From assembly GCA_027924585.1 (NCBI GenBank), contig BSBM01000461.1:11113001-11177000 (forward strand): a stretch of DNA of 64,000 nt. Reading direction: 5' to 3'. The position numbers were made by a program, and so were the translations under genes. The notes under the pieces are model-generated. The model saw nothing but the letters and a program-made list of their open reading frames with translations. It was not told the DNA's origin and made no database searches. Shown in pieces: positions 20,096-33,191 of the stretch. Within the stretch, counting starts at the first letter, position 1, and each line of letters begins with the position of its first letter. This DNA comes from Larix kaempferi (taxonomy: Eukaryota; Streptophyta; Pinopsida; Pinales; Pinaceae).

Positions 20096-22077
20096 CGAGT
20101 CAAACAAGAAATATAAATGAGGAACACACAATGGTTTCTTGCGGAGTTGGATAATGCATGCATCCTCCTTAGGGGAGAGTCCTAGGATGCCTACATGGTA
20201 TGTGCATGGTCCACCAAGTTGTACATGGCATTTGAGAATGTGGTGATCTCATTGGGTAGATTGTTTCGGACCTTATATACATTTGTTCCTTGCAATTTAG
20301 TTTGAAAACATCCTTTCTTTCTAGTTGATGTAGGATTGAGAGTATAGAAAAATAGGCCTTGATGTTCTCTAAATAGTTGGAGAGTTGTTCTTGTTGAAGC
20401 ATGTGTGGATATGTGGAAAAATGACATGACTGATGAGATAAATACCCTCCATCAATCTTAGTTTAAAATGGGGACCATACCAAATGTTGCTTGTAAGGAC
20501 GTTAACTCTCACTATGGAGATGATGTAGTGAATAAGTTGGGGTGTTGTGAATGTGGAGTATACCTAAGTAACCAATGTCCAAAAAATGAGAATGAGAATG
20601 ATCTCTAGAATTAAACAATGGGAGTTGTGTAGGTGATATTTTTTTTGCATTTGTAGTGGGAAGAAGACTGATTTCTACAACATAATTTGTTTGATGTAAT
20701 ATCTTAGTTGTATATAGAGAAAAATCAATGAGGGATAACATATTTCAGTAGTAGTTCCTAGGTCGAATTCAGGCCAATGGGGGTTTGTTGTTGCCAGTGG
20801 GCCTTAATGACTATGTTCTCCCATTTGAAACCGTAACCAAGCGAAATAATGATTTCCTTGAGAACATCATATGATGGGAGAGACCATATCCCAAACAAAT
20901 AAGAATTTGTAATACATCTATGTGATAAACAAGGGTAAAAGTGATGACTTATCACCTTATATCAAAGATAGACAAATTGCTTTTATATTAGTATAGTTTC
21001 CCTAGGAGGAGTGGGTGAATGTTGAAAGTGTTGTTTGAAATAACTACTTGTGCGAAATATGTGAGATTCTCTATACATTTCACTAGGGAAAACCTTCCTG
21101 GAAATGCATGGGAACTAGTGCATTGGAGTTGTAAATATGGCTCTGGGTGAATGTGGATGATGTTGGACTGTGATGCATTGTACTAATCCATATGTGATAG
21201 CTAAGTCTTGTATTCATCTCTTAATTATATGGTTTTGGAGCCATGCATGACGGTTGAACCATGAAAATAGGAAAGAAGACAAATAAAGTATGGAAATGCC
21301 CCTAGAGGCATGTGGTTTATATAAGCTATTGAAGTAGAACCATGACACTATTGATGCCGAGGACCTAGTTGTTTGTACTAAAATCAATGAAATATTTATG
21401 GGTGGCTAGTGTGTTTCGTGAACCTGCAACCGAGGTATTGAAGAAGGTGTCCTTTCTTGTAGATTAATTTATTTTGGAAGAAGTACAAGAAGGGAAAACA
21501 TATAATAATTATATGTATTCACTAGAGTTTGGAAAGTGGTGTAGGTTTTCAAAATAAGTGTTTCGGATGACAGTTGTATTGGAGAGGACTAGGGAGGTAA
21601 AGGGAAGACACTTATTGATCTTGAGTTGTTGTAACTAGTCCCATGGTTGACTAGTGGGCTTGGAAGCTATGAGTTTATAAGTGTTATTGTATTTGATGAG
21701 GGTGTAGGTGTTGTTGTTGGTAGGGTATTCCAATGATGAGGTCTAAGGAATTTGGGTTGAAATCATTGTATTCTACTCTATCATTGAAGGGACTAATTGA
21801 AAAGGTGATGGAATTAAACTCGTACTTAAGTAACTAGTGTCCATTCTATTTTACCCATCCCAAATGATAAAGAGAAGGGAGAGGTGTGATAGGGATATTG
21901 AGATGTTGAACAAGGATTTTTTAAACTGAATTATTTTAAGCTCTTTTATGAAGGACCAGTATGGCTATTTGATCCTTAATTTGGAAATTGTGTGTGAAGA
22001 GAGAGAAGGGATAGGTGATAATGTGGTTTTTAGTGAGACGAATGAGGGATGGATCAAATGTTACATGGTTGGTCAAT
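20096..22077. other. Unassigned intergenic DNA
   Basis: No convincing gene. Short open frames on the minus strand (about 20.2-20.9 kb) are under 80 codons and resemble nothing I know. I see no LTR ends or tRNA-like boxes. Confidence 0.4.
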
Positions 22078-22215
22078 GAGACCACTTCTGGAGATGTAAG
22101 AGATGAAGTTTCAGGTTGGGGTTCTTCAAATTTTTGGTATGAGTGGTCACTTTTGGAGATGGAAGAGATGAAGTTTCGGGTTGGGATTCTTCCATTTTTT
22201 GTATGAGTGGTCACT
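22078..22215. repeat. Tandem repeat, 63-64-bp unit, two copies plus start of a third
   Basis: 22078-22140 and 22141-22204 are direct copies (GAGACCACTTCTGGAGATG against GAGTGGTCACTTTTGGAGATG). The first bases of a third follow. Identity is about 85% by eye. Confidence 0.75.
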
Positions 22216-25200
22216 AAACATGGATTGTGAATTTTAGGTTGATTTGGGACCTTGCAATATATGATAGATATACTATGAGTAAGATGAAGGGGAGAACACC
22301 GATTTTTAGTGGGGTCCTTGGGGAAATGAAATAATGATTTATAGGGCAAGTTAAAGAGGGTCCATGACTTGTAGGAGCACTATGAGTTTGAGGGTTGGAA
22401 CGATATTATAGCTTCATGGTGAAGGATTAGGGTGATGCTCAACTTTACATTTGTCAATGAAGGCCCATTGGAAATATTTTTCTTTGGTACTTCTTTCAAA
22501 CATAGAAACTTCATCTTGAATAAAATCCAATAAATTAAATATTAATTAAATTTAATAATGAGTACCTTTTTAGGATATAGAATTTGTAGTAGAATGTAAA
22601 GGTTGGTGAATATTTCAATAAACTATTACATGGTTTATCATAGTGCTTGTCTGATTTGAAACTAATAAGCCAATATATTTATGAGGTAATCTTAATTATC
22701 TCACAAAAGGCATCCCAAGTTCTAATGTTCTTAGATTAAATGGATAAGTCGGCATTGTCATTATGTTCAATATATAGTTGGCCTACTCCAATACAAGTAT
22801 TTTAGAATTAAACATGAAATATCAACCTTCCTCAAAGATTATAAAATCAACAAATATATGAATCAATTCAAATTCATTAATGTAACCATGAATAATCCTA
22901 ACTACCAACAAAGATTGAATAGTATAAAACGATAGGGGATTAACCTTGTTGACCAATATAATATGACTTCCATTCATAAAGGGGGGTTTTTAAATTGCAA
23001 AAATACGGTCAATATATTGTAGGTATTGGTTGGGGGGGAGTAGGGTATGGGGGGTATAAAAAGGGGTATCTAGTAAAAATAGGGAATATCTCGTAAAAAT
23101 AGGGTTTTTTAAATTGGAAGTATGTATTGGAAGGGTGACTTAACAAAAGTATTTTTTTAGGTATTTATCAACATCTAGTGAATTTAATGGTATTCTTTAA
23201 TATCCCATGAACGAAGGTGCTATGGAATAGTTTCACTTAGTGAAGACCCCATGTATAAAAATTAGAATCAAAGTTTGTTTTTTTTTTTGGGGGGGGGGGT
23301 GTGGAAGGGGGTGATATTAGAAATTTATATTAATGAACTACAAGAATACAATACATATCTCAGTGCAACTACAACAACTTTCAAAACCATGGAATGAGCT
23401 CCTCTACACATGAACCATTCATGCTCCAAGCTCCTCAAATATTCAACTTCAAAGAGATGTACAAAGAAGAAGTCACATAAATAGGGATGAATTCAACAGA
23501 AAAGGGAAATATAACTTAGTGATAGAGAGTCACTGAGGGGTAACTAGGTCATACATGCTCTGGAGAATAGGTAAATTTATCCCGCATAACCTTAAACAAA
23601 GTGTGGTATCTCCTTTTGGTTCACCACTTCATCCTTCTATGTGCTTTTCACGGGGGGTTTAGTTAGTGAACTTGTTACATAGCAGGTGATTTTAAGGGAT
23701 ATTAAATATATCCTTAATTTCACTAAATATTGAAAAATTCCTCCCAAATTTGTGTTGTTGAACCCACTCTCCCAATACACCTTTCCAATTAGAAAACCAC
23801 TATTTTCACTAGATACTGTAGGTATCCATTTTTATTGTAATGTCCCCATTCAAATAAATCTCAAGAAGGGGAAATTCCACCAATCTACTTGTTTCATAGG
23901 TTGGGGTGGAAACACTAAATTTGGAATAAGGAGACTAATAAACCCCAAATGGACTTTAGCTTGACATAAATATATTATAAGGTTCTAAATAAATATTTAT
24001 CATGACGAAATAAGACAGCACTTGGTCATGGAGACACATCAATGGTGTGGGACCCACACAAAGCTAGATTTCCCATGCCACATGGCATTCCATTCTCACC
24101 CATTCGAATCCAAGGTGGATTCCACTATACTTGGGGAAGTTGGAAGGGAATAATACTTGGCATGACTGAATGAGTTCGAAATGTAGAGGAAGAGTAACTC
24201 CCATGGAAGAGGAAGAGGCAATTTGGAGGTAGTGGGACACTTGGGCTAAATTCCCTAGATTATATGACACCAATGATGAATATGCCTATGAAACTTATGA
24301 AAAAATCAGACCTGATGGATGACATCTGACATACATGACATGTCATGGTGAAAAATAGCCTCCAAGAGGGAGCACAAGGGAGCCAGGGCATCCAAAGAGA
24401 TACCTACTCGAATTGAGTGCAGGAGGAGGCTAGATTTGGAGGGACAAGTGGCATACTTGGGAATCTATTCCCAAATTGAGTTGGCATGAAGATCATGGCT
24501 GGAATTCGAGTTAGGGAAGCCTTAGGAAGTTTATAAAAGTCAGGAACAAAGAAGAATACCAGATTTTGATCATTTGATATTTTTCATTTGGAGAGGAGAG
24601 CGAGTAGAGTGCTATTCTACTTTCCTTAGCACCAATTTTGAGGGTGAAAGATTCCCATCCTAATTGAAAATTGGAGAGGCCATTCAGACATTTCATTTGG
24701 AGCTACAATGGAGTCTTTAGTTATATGTTGAAGCTACAGGGAAGCTTGTGGTTCATTCATATACAACTTGTTCTTGCATCTCTTTCACATTTTGTTGCAT
24801 ATTTGGGCCCCTAGAAGAATTGCGCCTTTGGTGAGATAATGATATCTTTGGTGAGAGTACACGAATATCCATTTATTTGTATTCTGATATATATACTCTG
24901 TATTTACTGCTCAGAAGACTCTCAAGTCGAAATACCAAGTGAAACTATGTAAAAATACCAAACAATGCATAAATGATGCCATTTTCCCTATATCTTGTTG
25001 TTGGAGCCTTAAGAGCCATTATTTCGAATTGTCTCATTTATTTTCTGAGATTTGTTGATTTATGAAGTGTGATTAATGTTCTTAAAAAGTTTCAATAGCA
25101 TTTCACAAGTCCTTGGCACCTAAATTTCGAATTTCATAACATATGGTGAAAATTACTAGCTTTCCCCTCTATGTGAAGACTTGCATATAAACATATGATT

Positions 25201-26954
25201 TAAGGGAGTTGAAGAAGGCCATAAGAACTTCTTGATGATACATTGGGTAGATAATTAAGTCCATTTATCAGTACCATACCTCTGTTCTGAAATTAGGAAT
25301 GGCTTAACAACATTTGGAGAGCCATCTTTGACCACTACCCTTGGGGGATTGAAGCTCGATTTGACTAGTACATTTCCCTACTTTGTTCAGATTGTAAATG
25401 AATGTTGAAGAAGTGTTTTAATGGTTTTTAAGCATCCATAATCCTCTCTTATATGTCTGAATACCTTCCAAACTCATTCAGACCCCATTCGGAAGCATTT
25501 GGATCCATTCAGAAGCAGTTGGGTTAATACTAGTCTAAGGGTCGAATTGGTTAAAATTTGCATTTTTTCCTAGTTTGTGCAAATTCTTAAAAAGGGACAA
25601 TACATTTATCAACCCATTTTTAATACCCCTTCATATTTCTCCACTTAGTATAATGACATAAGTATAATTTCATGCCCTATCACCCTCTTTAGAAGAACAC
25701 ATAAACTCCAAATAAGGCCAAGAACCATACTTTCAAAAACTTAGAAAAACAACATAAGAAAACCATTCTTTCAAAAAATTCTTAGTAAGAAATGTATCCC
25801 TTTCATGATAAGAATTAAGCAATAGACAAAAAAAAGTAATTGGCTACCAATCTCTATGCAAACTATTGTTGTGAAATTGATTCACTTGTAAATAGTTAAC
25901 ATAATGATGTCATATTGTTCTACATCTCACTAAAATCTATGTAAATTTGCACCCATATAAATTAATACCTGAAGAAATATAAAATCAAGTACATCCTTAT
26001 GGTACCATGAAATTGTTCATTGTTATAATAAACAATTGAATTTCATATGTCAATAATGGAAATCACAATACACACAACAATAATACAATACACATCACAC
26101 ATTCCAAAACACCAACAAAATTTTAGCATCAAGAATGGTTGTCTACTCAATTGATCTGATATGATATACTACGTATTAGAAAATAACATATTCAGTCGCA
26201 TTTAATCATGGTAAATACTCGTAACTCAAGAATATCTCTCACCTCTCTTATGAATGGTTAAATGCATAGTTCTAACTAAAGGAATAAATCAAGAACATGA
26301 ATTGTCCAGGATTAACAACAATAAAATAATATTAATAGAATGTAAGTACTCCATAAATTTGTTACTTGGAAGTCCGCTCATAAAATGAAATAAGGTGACC
26401 ATGAATGGGGGCGAGGGGGGATCAATAAAGAATACACGATGCTGAACATATACAATGCTATAAATAAATTTTAAAACTTTTCCTTGACAAGTTCGACCTA
26501 GATTAATTCACTCCTAATTTCATATATTGGTTTGTTACACGTGTCAATGATGGTATGGAAACTTGAAATCCAGTCCCCATGTGCATGCGTTACCAAGACC
26601 ATATAAGGACCCATTTATATGACCAAAATTTTAACTATAAAAATAAAGTTATTTCATGGAAGAGGACACAAAAAATGTAAAGCATTTTATAATGGCAATT
26701 AATGTAAATTTTTTAATATATCTTGCATATCTCAACGTTGCACTAAACAATGCATAATATCATAAAAATAAAATAAAAAACGTAATACAAAGAAGTCGAT
26801 AATGCACGATATAGTAGAACCTCATATCCTTAGGCATCATAACTGAATTTTTTTATATTTATGGACATAAACATTGAATATTGATAAGGGAATAAGGATA
26901 TCGATTTTATGGCTAGAAATAAGAAAATTAAACACAAACTAAAATACACATATT
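22216..26954. other. Unassigned AT-rich DNA with low-complexity tracts
   Basis: 4.7 kb without a recognisable gene. A T-run and G-run lie at about 23278-23300, and G-rich patches at about 23028-23056 and 26407-26418. The stretch 24.0-24.9 kb has a slightly higher GC content and could be part of an old LTR, but I cannot place its ends. Confidence 0.4.
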
Positions 26955-27140
26955 ATTTAATATATATATATACATATACATATACATATACATATGTATG
27001 TATATATGTATGTATGTATATACACATATATGTATATTTGAATATATTTATATACATACATACATACATATATACATACATACACATCTATATATATACA
27101 TATATATATCTATGTGTGTGTGTGTATATATATATATTTA
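26955..27140. repeat. TA / TACATA microsatellite
   Basis: A mixed run of TATA, TACATA, GTATGTATA and TGTG units. On the minus strand it directly follows the end of a tRNA-derived SINE-like unit, as a SINE tail would. A frame of 87 codons through it encodes only low-complexity Tyr/Ile and is not a gene. Confidence 0.9.
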
Positions 27141-27345
27141 CTAGGGGAACTAGCAACTGGAGTTGGGATTGAACTCACGTGACACGAGGTCTAGGGATCC
27201 AATCTCGCTACCACTATACCCCTAGGTGCATCCACAGGGCCCGAACCATGGTGCACAATAAATTTTGGGGGATTCGAACATGTGAGCTTCCATTTACAAC
27301 AAATTACAACTTCTCATATTTACCACTTGAGATACCCCCCATGGG
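27141..27345 (-). mobile_element. Dimeric tRNA-derived SINE-like element
   Basis: On the minus strand there are two tRNA-like modules in a row. The first (about 27341-27262) has an A-box-like TATCTCAAGTGGTAA at 27334-27320 and a perfect B-box GTTCGAATCC at 27279-27270. The second (about 27222-27145) has TATAGTGGTAGCG at 27218-27206 and GTTCAATCC at 27174-27166. Both resemble RNA polymerase III internal promoters. Neither folds as a clean tRNA, and their spacing and the microsatellite tail fit a plant SINE built from two tRNA-related units. No flanking duplication could be established. A pair of tRNA pseudogenes is the alternative. Confidence 0.55.
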
Positions 27346-27364
27346 ACTATAATTATAATTATAT

Positions 27365-28105
27365 TTTTTGCACGGGATTAGTCCGCAGGAAGTGTGGAAG
27401 CCGACAGCTACGAAAGGGATAATCCACAGAAGAAAGGGTCATCTGAGGAGAACGCAGAAGTAGATAGTTAGTTAGATAAGGGTCATGCGGACCATTTTGT
27501 AACCACTTAGTTTTGTATAATAATAAGTATGATTGTAAGCCTAAGGGCATCTAGCAATCAGATGATGAATAGAGTGATCAACTTGTGAGTTTTGATCTAT
27601 TTTGTATCCGCGATATGATGTATTGACTCTTTCTGCGAAGGTCATTCCGCAGGTTTTAATGAATGCATGAGGATGTTTGATTATGGTTCCATCTCTGTCT
27701 TTACTTATTTTGAATGATGAATGCGAATGTCTGATGAGATGTGTAATGCTTTGTGGGTTTAGTAATTGTTGTTTATGCTAATGGGTAATCGGATCATGTT
27801 AATGTGAATGTCTATTATGTGTTAATTCTATGATTAATGAATATGCAAATGATGAAATGTTAGTATAGTGCAGAAGATATAATCTCTTGTTTATGCAGTT
27901 GCAAAGTGTGCTTGATGCATGTCCTCAACTCCAATGCGGAAACTTGGTTCCTGCAGCCACCTTGTGCATCTCGAGTGAGACTTCGCTCACTCTGCGAGTG
28001 TTGTTGGAAAGGGTAACACCTTTAAGGGCCACTACGTAAGGGAGTCTTGTTGATGGTTTGTTGATGACAATGCACAGTGAACCCCTATCGACAATTGATG
28101 TGTCA
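27365..28105 (+). repeat. 5' LTR of gypsy element A
   Basis: About 741 bp, ending GTGTCA. It is homologous to 49297-49889 and 59516-60263 with roughly 7-8% differences. Its TATA region reads TATAATAATAAG where the 3' copies have TATAAATAG. A primer-binding-type sequence follows at once. Confidence 0.85.
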
Positions 28106-28180
28106 AAAAATGGTTCTGTTGCCGGGACCTTGAAGAAGAAAAGAAGAGGATATGCTCTGGCACCCGACGAAACTGGAGAT
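28106..28180 (+). other. PBS and leader of element A, up to the B insertion
   Basis: After a short A-run the sequence reads TGGTTCTGTTGCCGGGACC. It resembles the TGGCGCCGTTGCCGGGGA primer-binding site common in plant Athila/Tat elements. About 55 bp of leader follow and end GAGAT (28176-28180), the left target duplication of element B. Confidence 0.65.
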
Positions 28181-29840
28181 TGTTGGGCCCAAGTTGGGAC
28201 AAAGTTTTGGTAACACTTTTTGATAAGCAGGACAAGCTGAGCTAAGCGCAGCTCAGAAAAAGATGTAATGTTGTCTAAGTGTTGAGGGTGTTGCGAAGTT
28301 GTGCGCAGCATCCAAGTTTTGGCCATGTTGCGAAGTTGGGCGCAACATCCAAATTCTGGAAGTACCACGAAGACCAGCGCTGCGAGGAAGCAGTGTTGCG
28401 AAGCAGTCAGGCCACGTGAAGCCAGCAAAGCGGAGTGCTGGATGAGGATCAGGTGTAGGTACCGGATGGACCAGTAGTGGTCTAATTTTGGAAAGATGCT
28501 CCAGGAGTGCCGAGTGACGGGCACGAGCAAATCAAGAAGGCGGCCAATGCACGATTTTGTTAAGGAAAGGACAGCTCAGGGAAAGCAATGGCTTGGCATG
28601 CCTAGTGGGCGAGACCGTTAGAGATGAACGGTTCAGTAAAAGTGACCTGTTGGCACATGTGCGACAAGAAGGCTGATAGCGATAGAATGAAGACGTGGAG
28701 AACCACCACGATGAAGCAAACACTAGCAGATGCAAGGAAGCCGGTTTAGGGAAACTGACACAGTTTTGTAAACCCTAAGGGTTGTTGGGTTTAGGTCTTC
28801 GGCATTGTAAAGACATGACCTTCGGGCATGGTCTATTTAAGAAGACAATTTTGTATGGGATGGGGTTACTTTTTGTTGTTACATTTTTGGGTATTGGATG
28901 TTGCATTGTAAAATCTCTTTTGGGTTGAGAAGATTGTTACTACAGCTGTGTGCGCAGAGACCTATCTGAGAGGAAGGAGAGTCTGCAGCTGAGTGAGCAG
29001 ACTAAGAACGGTTGTCCCCATCCCTTTTTAAAGATATATATTACAAACCGTTCTTGTGTGCGTAGCTTCCCATCCGGGGGAGTGAACCACGTTAAATATT
29101 GTGTAGTGCGATTGTGTTTTATGTATGAATGATTATTTGTGTTTTCTGTAAATGAATGTCTAGATGTTTCCTTCCATGCTGTTATGAGAGAACTGTTGTA
29201 TGCATTTGCCATCAGAGGAGGTATGGAGATGATATGTTAAGTTCTACATGAATAGATGAATGGTGAACATTTAGCTTATGTTTGAGAACAGTGAATCAGT
29301 TAGTTGGTTAAGTGTTAAGAGATCACTTAAGTACTTCTTTATGCGCAATAGAACAAATGCATAACAATTAGATGGTATCAGTAGAATATGCTCAAATCAT
29401 AACCATACCAAGTGGATGAATGAATAGTAGATGGATAATCAATTGAGTAGTTGAATGAGTGGATGAGTGATACTCAATTCAGAACCTCAAGCATTTTCAA
29501 GGTAGTTGAGTATAGGGTTGCACTAAATAGTTCGCAGTTTTAGTAGAAGCTCCGTAGTAGAATAACTTAGTGGTGCGGACCGTAGCATTTCCCATCGCTG
29601 CATAGTCTCACCTTGTAGCACATACCCCCTATTGTGCTGCGTAGTACTTCCGTTTAAGCAACTTATCACTTACTGTGGAAACATGATTCTGTAGTACCCC
29701 ATAGATACACCTCGGGTGAGACCTCAACCTGCTCGCAAGTTGTTGCCGAAAGGGCCTGTGCGAAGGGGTTTTGTTGGTCAAAGGGAAACCATGAAGAACC
29801 TGGGTCTTATAGAAAACCTCTGGGTTAGTTATAGCCAACA
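28181..29840 (+). repeat. 5' LTR of element B
   Basis: Begins TGTTGGGCCC and ends AGCCAACA. Homologous along its length to 40131-41793. The first 400 bp differ at about 10% of positions and later parts less, mostly by transitions. A weak TATA-like TATTTAAG lies near 28831. Confidence 0.9.
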
Positions 29841-29883
29841 AATGGTTTCATTGCCACGCTAGAATCCATGATGAGTTGCAATC
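29841..29883 (+). other. Primer-binding site region of element B
   Basis: AATGGTTTCATTGCCACGC follows the LTR. It has the same shape as element A's TGGTTCTGTTGCCGGG, which supports both LTR ends. The exact tRNA is not determined. Confidence 0.55.
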
Positions 29884-30396
29884 GTGATGTGTAACGAAGA
29901 ATACCAGTTCCCGGAATGCTCTGACAACTGGCATCTTGAAAAGACAGAAATCCAAGCTAGGTGGGACAAGACCATAAGAGACTTTGCAAGGCAAGAGAAT
30001 AGACATCCGCGTCTATGTGACACACAGTGGTCGGATAGACATCTGTGGAAAGATATTCATGAGATTTTCTGGGCATCATTTCCAAACGAGCTGCATGCGT
30101 GGATCTCGCGGTTCACAGAGAAGAAAACCTGTTTTCAAGGCGGAGTTCCTATAGAGTGGACTCCTGAGCTCATAGTGCAGCTCAAAGAAATAGACAACCC
30201 ATTGACACGGGCAGTTGATTTTTGGGTCGATCATATGCTAGAAGGATTCGTAACAGAATTTGCTGTAGACACACTCAAATCCTACAGCCAAGCAGAAGCA
30301 TACTTTTTCGGAGGATTCCAAGGTAAGTTGATGAACAATCTCAGTCTATACATTAAGATGTTGTTAGCTGAGAAAGGTGTTTTAAGAATGCAGTAA
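29884..30396 (+). pseudogene. Element B gag, N-terminal module (170 codons)
   Basis: An open 170-codon stretch starting MMCNEEYQF, rich in Trp, Phe and acidic residues. A homologous but stop-riddled version exists in element A (41794-42255 and its duplicate), with shared landmarks such as DIHEIF, WTPELI and the KML.EKG..RM end. It is therefore a conserved part of the element, placed directly after the PBS as a gag N-terminus would be. I do not recognise a named domain. The frame ends in TAA and the next 350 bp are broken by stops. Confidence 0.6.
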
Positions 30397-30752
30397 TATT
30401 CTTAAGTTTGTCATGGTTAACGATATATATAGTGATTGAGACAAAGATACCCATAATCGTAGAAGTGGTAAGAGGTATAAATTTAATAAGAATCTTGGAG
30501 GCCCTGGACTCCATATTGATACTGAGATTCCTTGTGACCTTGACAATGAAACCGCACCACCATTTACCCCTGAGAACCCACCGGCTATAGAGACTGCAAC
30601 ACCTTTATCTCAAAATCCACCCACTACGCAGCCCACCCCATAGAATACTCATCCTAGTACATCTATCTCGATAAGCCAATTTTTTTCACTGCACATAGCC
30701 CTTTACAGCAACCGCGCACTAATCCGGGCGCTCCACCACCTAATATAACAAT

Positions 30753-31524
30753 GGAAAACATAGATATGAAGCTACCAATATTCAAAGGAACTGGCCTAGA
30801 AGACCCTGATCAGCATTGGTTTCTTTGTGAAGCTGTATGGAGTGTAAGACAAATCCAGGATGATGCTGTGAAGAGAGCATAGCTCATCACCACTTTAAGG
30901 GATAGAGCTTTACATTGGTTCATGAAGTACTCTAACACACAGCCGAGAACCCTCACAGAAATTAAAGCTGCGCTTGTGGCAGAGTTTAAGAAACCCAAAT
31001 CTAAATCTCAATGTATAATCGAGTTGAAAGAAATAAAGTAGAAACCGACTGAAACAGTTTGGGAGTTTGATCAGAAGTTCAAAACCCTATTGGACCAAGT
31101 GAGCTTTGTGATAGCCCCGAAACAACACAAGGAATGGTTCATTGTTGCGCTATTGCCTCATATTAAATTACCATTGATGCAGCAGAAGGTTACGTCATAG
31201 GAAGAGCCCTTGTAGATCACAATGACGATAGAGGCTTCACCGATTGGTGAGACTAGTTCTGGAATGTCTCAGATCCAGAACCAACTGACCACCCTGACAC
31301 TAGAGCTACAAAACATGAAGAATGGAAAAGAACAAAGGTATGAACCTAGACATGAGGTCTGGTGTGCAAGTTGTAAAGGAGAAGGCCATGACCGGGAGCA
31401 TTTCCCTTTATTCCACGACTATATTAATAGTGGTCTGCCCAACCTAATAAATCAGAATCAGGCCCCATGGTGTGAAATTTGTAGAACTACAGGACACCAA
31501 CCTGAAGACTGCTATCTTATATAG
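30753..31524 (+). pseudogene. gag: Element B gag: capsid core and first zinc knuckles
   Basis: From the methionine at 30753 the sequence matches a Retrotrans_gag-type capsid core: a PIFKGTG...WFLCEAVW start, an ALHWF centre and a VWEFDQKFKTL end. In-frame stops lie near 30880, 31039, 31198 and 31213. Two knuckle-like motifs follow. The first, CASCKGEGHDREHF, has lost its last cysteine. The second, CEICRTTGHQPEDC, is an intact CX2CX4HX4C. The same order occurs in element A. In a working copy this would build the capsid and bind the RNA. Confidence 0.75.
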
Positions 31525-31632
31525 AAATATGTGAAAACACCGAAATATTTATACTTCACTTTCTATAAATCAGTTGGACATGATGAATCCAACTTTTGTT
31601 CATATGAGCTAATGAATGAGAGAAAATGAGAT

Positions 31633-32151
31633 ATGGACTCAATGAGAGGCGTTGGCTTGTACCACGTACAAGAAGATAACCAGCCAAAACAAGAGAATGC
31701 ACAATATGACCAAGGAGGATACAGATGTCATGGTGTTGGATACTGCGACAAAGGAAGAAATGCTGGTCCGACGCAGGGAAGAGGCCACGACCAGGTCATT
31801 TGTTATAATTGTGGCCAGCCAGGTCACGTATCTAGAGATTATGTTAACCCATGCACTACGTGCAATTATTGTAAATCATTTGAGCATGTTATTGAAGATT
31901 GCCCAGTACTAGAGGTCAAAATGCAGAAAAGACGACGGGCGGATGCACCAAACATGAACGTCCAGTGGATCGCAGTGGAGAGCAAACCAATAGACCCGAG
32001 CATCAATGTGGTCACACGCAGTGGCGCTCAGACAAGCCGCGATAGGGGAGCAGAAGCATCCACGTCAGGGGAGGCTCACACAAAGCAGATCCCTCTTGAG
32101 ACAGTATGGATAAGGAAAGCTCCGGGAAAAATACCTGCTCTCGACCTATGA
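31633..32151 (+). pseudogene. gag: Element B gag C-terminus with two further zinc knuckles
   Basis: A 172-codon open frame. It contains CYNCGQPGHVSRDY (the last Cys has become Tyr) and then an intact CNYCKSFEHVIEDC. A basic patch KMQKRRR follows. Upstream, around 31560, FYKSVGHDESNF matches a knuckle that still has both leading cysteines in element A. An intact ancestor would therefore have had about five knuckles. A TGA ends the frame, and the next 300 bp are stop-rich. Confidence 0.7.
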
Positions 32152-32454
32152 AAGAACAAGGAAGTCTTTATCAACGCGCTGGATACCTTCAGAGAGCCAG
32201 CAACAGAATCATAGAGGATCCCCTTGCACAGTGAAGCGCCGCATGTTGAAGACATGCCAGCGGCCTATGAAAAAACAAGCACCGCAACGGATGTCAGCAC
32301 CTTCGTTGCGTAGTTCCTGCGAACCTACATGAAGCTACTCAAAAGTGAAAATGCCATAGTAGAGCTGCAGAAGCTCATAAACCAATATGAGCCACAGACT
32401 GGAACAAAGACTTCTGATAGCACAGTACATCACATAAGGAAGCATAAAAGAATG

Positions 32455-33099
32455 GGCTGAGAAATGAGGCTTACCACGCAAATTGGAGATTTTGAAATGG
32501 ATGAAGTCATACTTGATCTGGGATTTGAAGTAAATGTCTTAACTAAGAAGACATGGTAGCAAATGGGTTGACAAAAGTTGCTATGGTCACCTATCTAGTT
32601 GAGAATGGCTAACCAAGAGAAAGTCATACATTTTGGCCGGTTAGCTAACGTGATAGTCGACATTGATGGAGTCCAAAGTCATGCAGACTTTGAAGTTATC
32701 AAGATTGTGGATGATAGTCAACCTTTTCCTGCACTGCTAGGAATTGACTGGGCTATTGATAACTTGGCTATCATCAACTTAAAAACAAAGAAGATGATAT
32801 TTGAAGGAAAGCATCTTAGGGTCATCGCACCATTGGATCCTGCAGATGGCGACAGATACAGCGAGTTGATTCAAGAGGAATCCAAGGCTCAAGACTTGGC
32901 AGACTATACCAGCTCACAGCGAACCAGGAAGATTACATTAATCCTACTGCAGATGGCACATTTAGCTGGAGATGTGACAGTTCCTGCGTCTCTAATTCGG
33001 AGGCAGGACTGGAAAATTGGCAAAGCCGGATGCATGAAGTATCAGCAAGAAGGTGCACGCAGGTTACGAAATCACTGCGCTGGATCGGGAAGGAGGTAG
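32455..33099 (+). pseudogene. Element B aspartic protease region
   Basis: The motif VILDLGFEVNVLTK at about 32503-32544 is the retropepsin active site in its DLG form, as found in Athila/Tat elements where DSG or DTG is usual elsewhere. Two in-frame stops follow. From 32605 a long open stretch contains FPALLGIDW and VIAPLDPADG, the conserved C-terminal half of this protease. The protease would release the Gag and Pol products. Confidence 0.65.
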
Positions 33100-33191
33100 G
33101 TCCTATTCCCACATATGATGGTTCTGCTAATGTTTACACTTTCATCCAATAATATACTGCAGCCATTACAGATGAGCATAGATTACTAGCA

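Noticed and set aside
26909-27172. 87-codon ORF of Tyr/Ile/Thr
   Set aside because: Translation of the TA/TACATA microsatellite.
27925-28530. 201-codon minus-strand ORF
   Set aside because: It crosses the junction between element A's LTR/leader and the LTR of inserted element B, so it cannot be an ancestral gene.
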